DNA of 11,680 nt from Hungateiclostridiaceae bacterium UBA1305. Its GTDB lineage: Bacteria > Bacillota > Clostridia > Acetivibrionales > DTU013. Below, in pieces: positions 1 to 6,744 of this stretch (positions are counted from its first letter, which is position 1; each line of letters begins with the position of its first letter). The position numbers and the translations under genes were made by a program. The stretch is taken from assembly GCA_002307275.1 (NCBI GenBank), contig DBTX01000016.1:11211-22890 (forward strand). Direction: 5' to 3'. Below the pieces are notes generated by a model that ran no database searches, was not told the origin of the DNA, and saw only the letters and a list, made by a program, of their open reading frames with translations.

Positions 1-270
1 CGTGCACCTGTTGTCGACTTATCTCTATAAACGTAACCCATATAGTTAGCTCTAACCAGGTATCCTCGCGGCACACGCAAGTTACCGCTTACCGTTGCTT
101 CCTTCCGGACCTGGCGGGGTTCACAGGCTTTCGTTGCGCAAGACCCAGTTATCATCGCCACTTGCATGGGGCAGGCTCTACAGGGACAAAGCCTCGAACA
201 GGAATTCAACCCTGCTATAGCGGATTGCAGGTATAGGGCACCGCTACCTCCCCGTCTAGCACGACCAAAG
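1..270 (-). ncRNA. ffs: Signal recognition particle RNA, large bacterial type (scRNA/6S-like)
   Basis: This is the RNA scaffold of the signal recognition particle, which with Ffh directs ribosomes making membrane and secreted proteins to the membrane. Read on the minus strand, the S-domain signature GGTCCGGAAGGAAGCA (complement of about 96-111) carries the GGAA tetraloop and the Ffh-binding internal loops. The 5' part (complement of about 190-270) contains the GGGGAGGTAGCGGTGCCC block of the Alu-like domain seen in Bacillus and Clostridium scRNA, so this is the roughly 270-nt form rather than the short E. coli 4.5S form. The 3' end, reading AGGTGCACG, meets position 1, so at most a few bases are missing. 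The 5' end near 270 is placed by resemblance to the processed B. subtilis RNA. A 75-codon plus-strand frame over this region is only the complement of the RNA. Confidence 0.95.
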
Positions 271-304
271 ATTAACACAAGGTTCTTTCAAAAGTCACTT
301 ACTT

Positions 305-333
305 ATTATACTCAATATACTGCAGCTTATCAA
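305..333 (-). promoter_or_regulatory. Vegetative promoter of the SRP RNA
   Basis: On the minus strand there is TTGATA (complement of 328-333), a 17-base spacer, and a perfect TATAAT (complement of 305-310). This is a near-consensus housekeeping sigma promoter. Transcription should begin near 298, about 28 bases before the predicted mature 5' end at 270. That implies a 5'-extended precursor, consistent with the known RNase III maturation of B. subtilis scRNA. The spacing and both hexamers are seen directly; the start site is inferred. Confidence 0.8.
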
Positions 334-453
334 CACATTTCAATTTTTATCGGCATGTATTTACTGGAAGTCCCCGGATATCAAATGTTATAGAGTTTAT
401 GGCGTGAAGATAATTTATGGGCAGTGGGCTTACTGCATTTTTAAGCAAAAAAA

Positions 454-504
454 TAAAGCACTAGGTAAATATTTATAAATAATTACGATAAAATAAGTGC
501 TTTA
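454..504. repeat. Nine-base inverted repeat in AT-rich intergenic DNA
   Basis: TAAAGCACT (454-462) is matched by its exact reverse complement AGTGCTTTA (496-504) around a 33-base AT-rich centre. It lies about 55 bases before the ribosome binding site of the broken small frame at 559. No T-run follows, so it does not look like an intrinsic terminator. It could be an operator or an RNA hairpin; the sequence does not decide. Apart from this repeat I see nothing recognisable in 334-540. Confidence 0.4.
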
Positions 505-558
505 CAAAATAAAATAAAATAAGATCAGCCATAGTCTATATTAAAAGGAGGAACAAAA

Positions 559-635
559 ATGAAAAACTAGTATTATTGGCTGTGGCAATTTTATTGTACC
601 ACAATTTTCTAATAAAGTATATTAAATTTCTGTAA
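559..635 (+). pseudogene. Frameshifted small hydrophobic peptide gene
   Basis: A textbook ribosome binding site, AAGGAGG (545-551), stands 7 bases before ATG at 559. As written the frame stops at codon 4 (ATG AAA AAC TAG). The ATG is followed by a run of five A; with six A it would instead encode a 25-residue peptide beginning MKKLVLLAVAILLYHNFL and ending at TAA 633-635. That is a lysine-led hydrophobic stretch typical of a small membrane protein or the start of a secreted one. The downstream frame contains no other disruption, so either the loss is recent, the A-run was misread, or ribosomes slip on it. I do not recognise a family. The start and binding site are seen; function is unknown. 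Confidence 0.45.
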
Positions 636-644
636 CAATTGGGA

Positions 645-744
645 TTTTATCTTTTAAGGATAAAACTACAGCGGGTGGCATATCAGTGTATTGAAAAATA
701 TACTGCTGCACATTGTTCCAGGTAAGATGATATTTAAAACCTGG
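645..744. other. Cluster of three intergenic hairpins
   Basis: Three inverted repeats follow each other. TTTTATC/GATAAAA lies at 645-651 and 659-665. CAGTGTATT and AATATACTG lie at 684-692 and 697-705, forming nine pairs including one G-U, closed exactly by a GAAA tetraloop. CCAGGT/ACCTGG lies at 718-723 and 739-744. None has a clear U-tract on the plus strand. They sit between the broken small frame and the promoter region of the gene at 870. They may be part of an untranslated RNA or leader, but I recognise no riboswitch or known RNA family. Confidence 0.4.
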
Positions 745-785
745 CTTGTAAAGTTATCCATATATGTGATAAAGTAATCATAATG

Positions 786-800
786 TATAATACCTATAAT
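786..800 (+). promoter_or_regulatory. Possible promoter -10 elements before the AIM24-family gene
   Basis: TATAAT occurs at 786-791 and again at 795-800, about 70-85 bases before the ATG at 870. Neither has a good -35 hexamer at the right distance, so the assignment rests on the -10 boxes and position. This is the most likely place for the promoter of the two-gene run 870-2537. Confidence 0.35.
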
Positions 801-869
801 GTAGTGGGCCGGGGCATTGCTGCTGTTTAAGGCAGGTATGCCGGATCAATCATGTGAGGGGGTGCTGTA

Positions 870-1625
870 ATGGCAGATGTTATCGACTATAAGATCTTTG
901 GTGATGACATGCAGATGGTAGAGGTCGAACTCGATCCCGGGGAGGCAGTCAGGGGAGAGGTCGGCGCAATGCTGTACATGGAACAGGGTATTGTAATGCA
1001 AACTTCAACAGGCGGCGGGTTATTCAACGGATTCAAACGAATGGTTACAGGAGAAAGTTTTTTTATCACTTCGTTTTTTAATAATGGCGCAGCCAGGAGC
1101 AGGATGGGCTTTGCAGCTCCTTATCCCGGCAAGATCATCCCTTTGGACTTGTCGCTGCATGGTGGAAGATTCCTTTGTCAGAAGGATGCGTTTTTATGTG
1201 CTGCGCGCGGAATTGAAATACAGGTAGCGTTCACAAAACGAATGGGTGCCGGTTTCTTCGGCGGAGAGGGATTTATACTGCAAAGGCTGGAAGGCGATGG
1301 ACTTGCCTTTATGCATGCAGGTGGTACGATTATTGAAAGGGTGATGGCGCCGGGCGAATCACTTAGGGTGGATACAGGCTGCCTGGTCGGATTTGACGAA
1401 TCCATTGAATATAACATACAGTTTGTCGGAGGCTTCAAGAATGCATTATTTGGCGGAGAGGGCCTGTTCCTGGCCTGTGTCACCGGACCGGGTACAGTCT
1501 ATCTACAGACACTGCCGCTTGCAAGGCTCGCGGACAGGATGCAGGCAACTGCACGCGGACATGCGAATGAAGCACGTGGTTCAGGAAATATCGGAGGAGA
1601 TATCCTGGGAAATTTATTCCGTTAA
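870..1625 (+). CDS. TIGR00266 / AIM24-family protein
   Basis: This 251-residue protein matches the TIGR00266 (AIM24, formerly DUF124) family: soluble, glycine-rich, beta-strand proteins widespread in bacteria whose biochemical role is not established. Family features visible here are the repeated glycine and aromatic turns (GGGLFNGFKRMVTGESFF around residues 48-65, then FFGGEGF and LFGGEGLF) and the late GPGTVYLQTLPL segment near residues 206-217 that is characteristic of the family. The C-terminus is a glycine-rich tail (GSGNIGGDILGNLF). There is no signal peptide or membrane segment. The start is set by a G-rich ribosome binding site at 856-864 six bases before ATG. galU begins 42 bases after the stop on the same strand, so the two are probably cotranscribed. 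Family assignment is firm; function is unknown. Confidence 0.9.
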   Translation: MADVIDYKIFGDDMQMVEVELDPGEAVRGEVGAMLYMEQGIVMQTSTGGGLFNGFKRMVTGESFFITSFFNNGAARSRMGFAAPYPGKIIPLDLSLHGGRFLCQKDAFLCAARGIEIQVAFTKRMGAGFFGGEGFILQRLEGDGLAFMHAGGTIIERVMAPGESLRVDTGCLVGFDESIEYNIQFVGGFKNALFGGEGLFLACVTGPGTVYLQTLPLARLADRMQATARGHANEARGSGNIGGDILGNLFR

Positions 1626-1667
1626 AATACAAACTCAATGCGCAGGCATTGAAAGGAGGAGACTACA

Positions 1668-2537
1668 ATGAGAGTACGAAAGGCTGTAATACCGGCAGCC
1701 GGGCTAGGTACAAGGTTTCTGCCGGCAACAAAGGCTCAGCCTAAAGAAATGCTTCCAATCGTGGATAAACCGACGATACAGTATATTGTTGAAGAGGCGA
1801 TCGCTTCAGGGATTGAAGATATACTAATAGTCACCGGACGCGGAAAGCGAGCAATTGAAGATCATTTTGACAAGTCCTATGAACTGGAGGACATTCTCAA
1901 AAGAAAGGGTGAGGAGGGTTTACTGTCGCTGGTACAGGACATTTCAAACCTTGTCAACCTCAACTATGTGAGGCAGAAGGAACCCAGAGGACTAGGCCAC
2001 GCAATCAACTGCGCGCGTTCATTTATAGATAATGAACCTTTTGCTGTTTTACTGGGAGATGATATCGTAGATTCGAAAGTGCCTTGTTTAAAACAATTGA
2101 TTGATATTTATGAGGAATACCATACAACGGTACTTGGCGTGCAAAATGTCCCTGAAAGCGATGTTTCCAAGTATGGGATAATAAAGGGGGATCCAGTCAG
2201 GGATCGGGTTTATAGAGTATCAGATCTGGTTGAGAAGCCCGATCCTGAGAAGGCGCCGTCAAATATAGCAATACTCGGAAGATATATCATTACGCCGGAA
2301 ATTTTTTATTATCTTGATAACGCGACACCGGGCAAGGGCGGCGAGATCCAGCTGACGGACGCATTGAAAATGCTGCTGACGACGGGTTCGATGTTCGCCT
2401 ATAACTTTATTGGGAAGCGTTACGATGTTGGGAACAAGATGGGTTTCCTGGAAGCGACGATTGAGTTTGCACTAAAGCGCGAGGATCTGAGGGATGAATT
2501 CTCCAAGTATTTGAAGGAAACAGTGAAAAAGCTTTAG
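1668..2537 (+). CDS. galU: UTP--glucose-1-phosphate uridylyltransferase
   Basis: This cytoplasmic enzyme makes UDP-glucose from UTP and glucose-1-phosphate, the activated sugar for exopolysaccharides, glycolipids and wall polymers. The 289-residue length is normal for GalU/GtaB. The N-terminal nucleotide-binding signature reads AAGLGTRFLPATKAQPKEML (residues 10-29), with the following IVDKPTIQYIVEEA sugar-nucleotidyltransferase segment. RQKEPRGLGHA, LLGDD and EKPDP follow in family order, as does the GKGGEIQLTDAL segment that distinguishes GalU from RfbA-type thymidylyltransferases. The ribosome binding site AAAGGAGG (1652-1659) fixes the ATG at 1668. It lies downstream of the AIM24-family gene and is followed by the large hairpin at 2601-2669. 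Nothing suggests damage. Confidence 0.96.
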   Translation: MRVRKAVIPAAGLGTRFLPATKAQPKEMLPIVDKPTIQYIVEEAIASGIEDILIVTGRGKRAIEDHFDKSYELEDILKRKGEEGLLSLVQDISNLVNLNYVRQKEPRGLGHAINCARSFIDNEPFAVLLGDDIVDSKVPCLKQLIDIYEEYHTTVLGVQNVPESDVSKYGIIKGDPVRDRVYRVSDLVEKPDPEKAPSNIAILGRYIITPEIFYYLDNATPGKGGEIQLTDALKMLLTTGSMFAYNFIGKRYDVGNKMGFLEATIEFALKREDLRDEFSKYLKETVKKL

Positions 2538-2600
2538 CCACGTAATCAACGAGAGATACCGGGGATTGACCGGGTTGTAAAATCAAAGAGAAAATCCAAA

Positions 2601-2669
2601 AATAAAAGAGGAGACAGTTCTTGGTTTGATTTTCTTAAAATTCAAAGCAAAAACTGTCCCCTCTTTATT
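2601..2669. terminator. Long hairpin between convergent genes (bidirectional terminator or REP-like element)
   Basis: The arms at 2601-2619 and 2652-2669 pair over about 18 bases with one bulge and one mismatch. The core is GACAGTT against AACTGTC, next to GAGG/CCTC. Inside lies a second palindrome (TTTGATTTT at 2625-2633 against AAAATTCAAA at 2637-2646). Both outward flanks are T-rich in their direction of transcription, so it can terminate galU from the left and the glycosidase operon from the right. The GGGGACAGTT-type arm recalls dispersed REP-like palindromes of other genomes, but copy number cannot be judged from one window. Confidence 0.7.
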
Positions 2670-2815
2670 CTTCTTTTATTTGAGCCTCCATCTGAAGCCC
2701 TGATGTATAGTTATAGTTGAAATAGTTTACTTCTTCACCGCGGTGGAACGAGTTGATTTTACAAATCTTGTATCCCATGGAGTCAGGACCGCGTTTTCCA
2801 AGCTCCTTTCAACTA

Positions 2816-5737
2816 TCATGAGGCGATCTCTTTATATATGTATGTTACCACCTGGCCCTTTACCGTAACCAGTACATACTTGGCGGCAGCAGTTTTGCCG
2901 GTTTTCAGCCCAGCCACTTCGTAGCCGGCTGTTTCAATATATCTGACACCATTTTCCATGTAGCTTTTGTTTTGATCCCCATTGTAGAAGACCCAGACAT
3001 TGCGTAATGTTTCGAATCTGTAGTCATTCAGTGTTTTTTTAAAGTATTCCAGTTCCAGCTTGTCTGTGAAGGTTTCCGGGGAATTCTCCATGAAGATGAA
3101 CAGGTTCTTGCCTTTGAAGGAATTCAAATCGTCCAGAAATTGGAACCACTGCCCCGAATCACTCTTCCTGAGGCTCTTGTTCCGTGTGTCCAGCTTAATG
3201 AAACGGCTGTTTTTGATATCTGTGGAAGAATATTTGTAGTCTGCAGCTTTCGTGCTCTTCAAATCGACAGTGTGCGTTGCAATAACCGGCTTTTTCTTGA
3301 TCAGGCTTGTAATGGAATCATGTGCGCCGTCTCCGACTATAGCACCGACATCAAGCAGTTTCGTAACTTTATCCGCAAATTTCTTCGCCAGATTTTTCTC
3401 TATGGTATTGGCTGGTTTGCGTGATTGGCCAAGCACGCCGAAACGGAAGGAATCGGAGGTTGCTTTGCTGAAACTGACCGCTATGTTTGCCTCATCCTTA
3501 AATGGCGTGTCATTCGGCACTTTCAGTCCATTCAATGCCGTATAACTGCTTTTGGTCACTGTCAGATCGTCGAAACACAGGTAGCCTGCATCGGACAATC
3601 TTTCACTATCCGGGTCTACAAGAACCTGATAGATTCTTGTCAGTTTTGCCGGCATTTTTATAGGTTCGACGGATGCGTCAATGTATTTCCAACCGGTCCA
3701 GTCCATTGTTTTGGTCAAGTCCACCACCTGCTTGGCGCCGTTAGCGTCATAAATCTCAGCGCGAAGCCAGCCGGGATTTTCATGATCATTGTATACCTGC
3801 AGTCCTATTTTTGAAGTGCCTGCATTGAGGCTGTAGCCGCCATCCTTCAATACCAGATATGCGGCTCGCGTTATGTCGGTATTCGTAGTAAAATCATATG
3901 CCAGTTTACCAGAGGAATTGCCTGATTTCTTTTGTTCTGTTGAAAGGGCATAAGAACCGGCTACCGTTTCAGGATAAGAGAGGAAGCTGCCGTTATCTGC
4001 CTCAAAATTATCAATTACCGTAACGGTATCATTGGATATGGAAGCTGAACAGTAAGCATGTGCGCCTCCGAAGGAAGCATCTATATAACCGGTACCACCT
4101 TTTGTTGCTGTAAAGACGCCACCCTTGAACGTGCCGATTTTATTGCTGACCTTCCAGGTGAGGTCTGAAGGTTCGATGGTTGCTGTGTAACCTCGGGAAT
4201 TCACACCCTTGATCGAGAAGGTTTTTGACTGCCCTGCAGGAAGCTTGAAGCTGCCTGTATTAAGCTTAATAACAGCTGGCTTGGACAATACGCTTATATT
4301 TAAGGATGCAGTCACATTGCCGATTTTAGCTGTTACTTTACCTTCACCAAAGGTTGATGGACGCAATACATTATCCTTAAAGATGCCTTTCACGCCTGAA
4401 ACACTCCATTTGACCAATGCAGGATCGACATCGATCGGGTTGTTGAATTTATCAAATCCTTTGACTGTAAAAGTCCTTGAGGCATTTGCAAACAGATAAT
4501 GGTCGTTCGTTTCCACAATCAGGCCCGCTAGCGGTGCTGCAGGCGCCGAGGTAAATACACCGACTCCGATCAGTACGTTTCTGGTCGTTCCATCCGAGGG
4601 CTTGTTCATTACTTTTACAGCTGTGCTGCCAAGAGGTCTGGCTGCCATGGTAGATGATCCGCCGCCGTCAAAATTGACGGCATTGTAAGCTCCGATGCTC
4701 TTCATGAACAGCGCCATATCTTTCTGAGTCAAGCCGACACTGGAGGTTTGTCTGCCGTCTACAGTAACCAAATAGAGCGTTTTCCCATCTTTTGAGCTGC
4801 CGATCGATGTTTTTGGGCTCTTTGTAACGACATCCGCTGCTGTAAAGGAAAATGTCGTCGGAACCACTCCGTCCTTTATCAGGACAGAACCTCCGGAAAC
4901 CGCCATTTTCAGTTTGGTCCAATCCGGAGTAGAGCCGATATTCATTGTTACATTATCTCCAATTGCGAATGCCTGTTGGAGCTTTGCTGCGCCATCTGTC
5001 CGGGTGACAACGACAAAACCATTGTCGGGGATAGGGATGCCAGGCTGTGCGGTAAGAAATTGTGTTACAATACCGTTTACTACGACCATCTGAAAGATAT
5101 CGGGCATGTCAGTTGATGCGCCAACGGATGTTTTGCCCCATTTTTTATCAAACACGTTGATTTCCGTGTATTTCGCCTTGTTAGCCACATTGTATTGCTC
5201 TACAGCTACATTTGTACCTTTCTGTGAAGTCAGACTCATGTCGATTCGCCAATAATCCAATAAAACTTCGTTTGCGTTATTGATTGAAAAGGTCGACATG
5301 ACATTGCCGTATTTGTTAAAACTACTGTAGGCGCACATGACATCCGAAGATTGTACAATGGCTCCGACCGGGAAACCGTTGCCGCTGCCGGAGGAGGTGA
5401 AGAAGCTTGCATTAATTGCTGCAATTGCATTCCGCTGTGCCGCAAGCTTGTTTGTCGTTGCAGTTTTTCCGACGGATTCCTTGTTTGTGAGCGTATCAAC
5501 GCTTATGTACTGGTTGGACAGGTCTACCTTGAGAACTTGAAAGTTATACCAGCCATCAGTGGTAAAACGGATGATATTATCCAGTGTCACCCCTTGAGTA
5601 ATGGTTTGGCTGTTTGTTTCCTCATGTATGACCCCTGAGTTGGCTGCATATGTGTTTGCCGTCATAGACGGTATCAGAATGAGGGCAGCAAGCAGAAGGG
5701 CCGCAAGCGACTTGCCTCTTCCTTTGTATTTTAACAT
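2816..5737 (-). CDS. Secreted phosphodiester glycosidase (NAGPA domain) with Ig-like, jelly-roll and degenerate phosphoesterase-like regions
   Basis: This is a large extracellular protein of 973 residues. It has a Lys/Arg-rich N-terminus and a hydrophobic signal segment (about residues 10-26) with probable cleavage after TYA near residue 31. Residues about 50-385 form the phosphodiester glycosidase (NAGPA, formerly DUF2233) domain, marked by AAINASFF (106-113) and the family motif NFDGGGSSTM (355-364). In animals this fold removes GlcNAc from phosphodiester-linked GlcNAc-mannose; bacterial substrates are mostly unknown but probably surface glycans. Two bacterial Ig-like repeats (about 390-560) and a lectin-like jelly-roll with an IDNFEAD start (about 570-735) follow. 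Residues 764-973 resemble a calcineurin-type phosphoesterase whose metal ligands are mostly gone (GVLGQ, VGDGAHD, ATHT, FMENSP, YNGDQ). The start is ATG 5737, with GGAGG five bases upstream. An upstream GTG in the same frame lies inside the preceding gene. It is cotranscribed with that gene (11-base gap). Confidence 0.85.
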   Translation of the reverse strand: MLKYKGRGKSLAALLLAALILIPSMTANTYAANSGVIHEETNSQTITQGVTLDNIIRFTTDGWYNFQVLKVDLSNQYISVDTLTNKESVGKTATTNKLAAQRNAIAAINASFFTSSGSGNGFPVGAIVQSSDVMCAYSSFNKYGNVMSTFSINNANEVLLDYWRIDMSLTSQKGTNVAVEQYNVANKAKYTEINVFDKKWGKTSVGASTDMPDIFQMVVVNGIVTQFLTAQPGIPIPDNGFVVVTRTDGAAKLQQAFAIGDNVTMNIGSTPDWTKLKMAVSGGSVLIKDGVVPTTFSFTAADVVTKSPKTSIGSSKDGKTLYLVTVDGRQTSSVGLTQKDMALFMKSIGAYNAVNFDGGGSSTMAARPLGSTAVKVMNKPSDGTTRNVLIGVGVFTSAPAAPLAGLIVETNDHYLFANASRTFTVKGFDKFNNPIDVDPALVKWSVSGVKGIFKDNVLRPSTFGEGKVTAKIGNVTASLNISVLSKPAVIKLNTGSFKLPAGQSKTFSIKGVNSRGYTATIEPSDLTWKVSNKIGTFKGGVFTATKGGTGYIDASFGGAHAYCSASISNDTVTVIDNFEADNGSFLSYPETVAGSYALSTEQKKSGNSSGKLAYDFTTNTDITRAAYLVLKDGGYSLNAGTSKIGLQVYNDHENPGWLRAEIYDANGAKQVVDLTKTMDWTGWKYIDASVEPIKMPAKLTRIYQVLVDPDSERLSDAGYLCFDDLTVTKSSYTALNGLKVPNDTPFKDEANIAVSFSKATSDSFRFGVLGQSRKPANTIEKNLAKKFADKVTKLLDVGAIVGDGAHDSITSLIKKKPVIATHTVDLKSTKAADYKYSSTDIKNSRFIKLDTRNKSLRKSDSGQWFQFLDDLNSFKGKNLFIFMENSPETFTDKLELEYFKKTLNDYRFETLRNVWVFYNGDQNKSYMENGVRYIETAGYEVAGLKTGKTAAAKYVLVTVKGQVVTYIYKEIAS

Positions 5738-5748
5738 TTTGACCTCCG

Positions 5749-6474
5749 TTATTCGTGCCACCCATCCAGCCCGGAACGCTTTATGGCACCGAATATGTTG
5801 TTTTTTATTTCCCTGTTGTCAGCTGTCAGGTCCATCAGCAGTTCCTTGATGAATTGGCGTTTTGTATGGCCATTGGCCGGACAGGGATTGTGAACAATCT
5901 GTAGATGTAAATCTTTGACAAAAGCCTTGATTTTCTTTTCTTCAACGTATAAAAGAGGACGTATTACGGTAATTCCCTTCCTGTCCAGATATGTAACAGG
6001 TGAAAATGCGTGAATCCGTCCTTCGTAAAATGTACTAAGGAGCAGAGTTTCAATGATATCATCACGGTTATGAGCAAGGGCCACTTTGTTGCAGCCGAGT
6101 CTTACTGCAGTGCTGTTTAAAGCGCCCCGTCTGAGATTGGCACAAAATGAGCACGGACTGTCCTTCTGACCTTCTTCAAAAACGATTTCTCCTATGTTTG
6201 TGTCTTCTATTATGTACTCTACTCCGATCTCCTTGCATAATTTTTCAACTGGGGAGAAATCCGGCTCTCCGATGCCTATGGAGAGTGTTACAGCCTTTAA
6301 CTCGTATTTAATTGGGTAAAAGTCCATCAACCTTCTCAACGCAACCAGCAAAGTTAGAGAATCCTTGCCGCCAGAGACTCCGACAGCGATCCTGTCACCC
6401 TCCTGTATCATATCGAAATCCTGGATGGCCTTCCTGGTCAGTCCTAAAATCCTCTTGATCAGTACCACTTCCAA
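5749..6474 (-). CDS. TtcA-like PP-loop ATPase (tRNA 2-thiocytidine synthetase family)
   Basis: This cytoplasmic ATP-pyrophosphatase belongs to the TtcA/TilS superfamily. TtcA proteins adenylate C32 of certain tRNAs and insert sulfur using an iron-sulfur cluster. The PP-loop SGGKDS is at residues 34-39, and the second family motif AHNRDD is at about 134-139. The cysteine set C108-x-x-C111 (PCSFC) plus C198 (NPCPANGHTKR) matches the three cysteines that hold the TtcA cluster. At 241 residues it is shorter than E. coli TtcA but usual for Gram-positive versions. The start is TTG 6474: a TAA lies just upstream in frame, no ATG is available nearby, and TAGGA is placed about 9 bases before it. Transcription probably starts from the promoter at 6533-6561. 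Its pairing with a secreted glycosidase is odd and may be only positional. The exact target within the family cannot be proved here. Confidence 0.85.
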   Translation of the reverse strand: MEVVLIKRILGLTRKAIQDFDMIQEGDRIAVGVSGGKDSLTLLVALRRLMDFYPIKYELKAVTLSIGIGEPDFSPVEKLCKEIGVEYIIEDTNIGEIVFEEGQKDSPCSFCANLRRGALNSTAVRLGCNKVALAHNRDDIIETLLLSTFYEGRIHAFSPVTYLDRKGITVIRPLLYVEEKKIKAFVKDLHLQIVHNPCPANGHTKRQFIKELLMDLTADNREIKNNIFGAIKRSGLDGWHE

Positions 6475-6532
6475 ACCGTTTTATCCTACACCGAACCTCA
6501 GTCTACTAAAAGAAGGTGTGTCCCCTTTCTCT

Positions 6533-6561
6533 ATTATAGCTTAGTGGTATAGAGGGTTCAA
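6533..6561 (-). promoter_or_regulatory. Promoter of the TtcA-like / glycosidase operon
   Basis: On the minus strand TTGAAC (complement of 6556-6561) is followed by exactly 17 bases and a perfect TATAAT (complement of 6533-6538). Transcription would start near 6526, giving a leader of about 50 bases before the TTG start at 6474. It stands back to back with the plus-strand promoter at 6630-6658. Confidence 0.8.
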
Positions 6562-6629
6562 GTTACCATTCTGTTACACAATCCTTTCAATTTCCTTAAT
6601 ATATGACAAGGAAAGCATCAAGATAATAG

Positions 6630-6658
6630 TTGAAATACGTGCGGTTTGATGGTATTAT
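6630..6658 (+). promoter_or_regulatory. Extended -10 promoter of the acyltransferase module
   Basis: TTGAAA (6630-6635), a 17-base spacer, and TATTAT (6653-6658) preceded by TGG, which supplies the TGn extended -10 element. The predicted start near 6665 leaves an 80-base leader before ATG 6745. Because the promoter overlaps the upstream end of the long open frame, it also argues that translation begins at 6745. Confidence 0.75.
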
Positions 6659-6744
6659 TTACATTGAAGATTTCCCAAAAGAAAAGGCATATTACAGATT
6701 CTGAATCCATTATGGTGAGCTTTCATTGCGGCATTGGAGGATAT

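Noticed and set aside
166..393. 75-codon plus-strand open frame
   Set aside because: It is the complement of the SRP RNA and its promoter and has no ribosome binding site.
421..442. GCAGT/ACTGC hairpin followed by a T-run, terminator-like on the plus strand
   Set aside because: The stem is only five pairs and no plus-strand gene or promoter lies upstream, so there is nothing for it to terminate.
2665..2778. 37-codon minus-strand frame starting at ATG 2778 after the glycosidase gene
   Set aside because: The GAAAGGAG upstream is about 30 bases away from the ATG and no usable start lies at the right distance. The frame also ends inside the terminator hairpin. It may be chance, though the frame is open back to the glycosidase stop.
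4668..4922. Minus-strand 84-codon frame inside the glycosidase
   Set aside because: It is an out-of-frame shadow of the conserved NAGPA domain.
5738..5761. Upstream GTG start for the glycosidase
   Set aside because: It lies within the end of the TtcA-like gene without a binding site, whereas ATG 5737 has GGAGG at the right distance and begins a proper signal peptide.
6646..6744. 33-residue N-terminal extension of the acyltransferase
   Set aside because: The extension overlaps the promoter, has no binding site and is not hydrophobic like the family N-terminus. ATG 6745 has a strong binding site.
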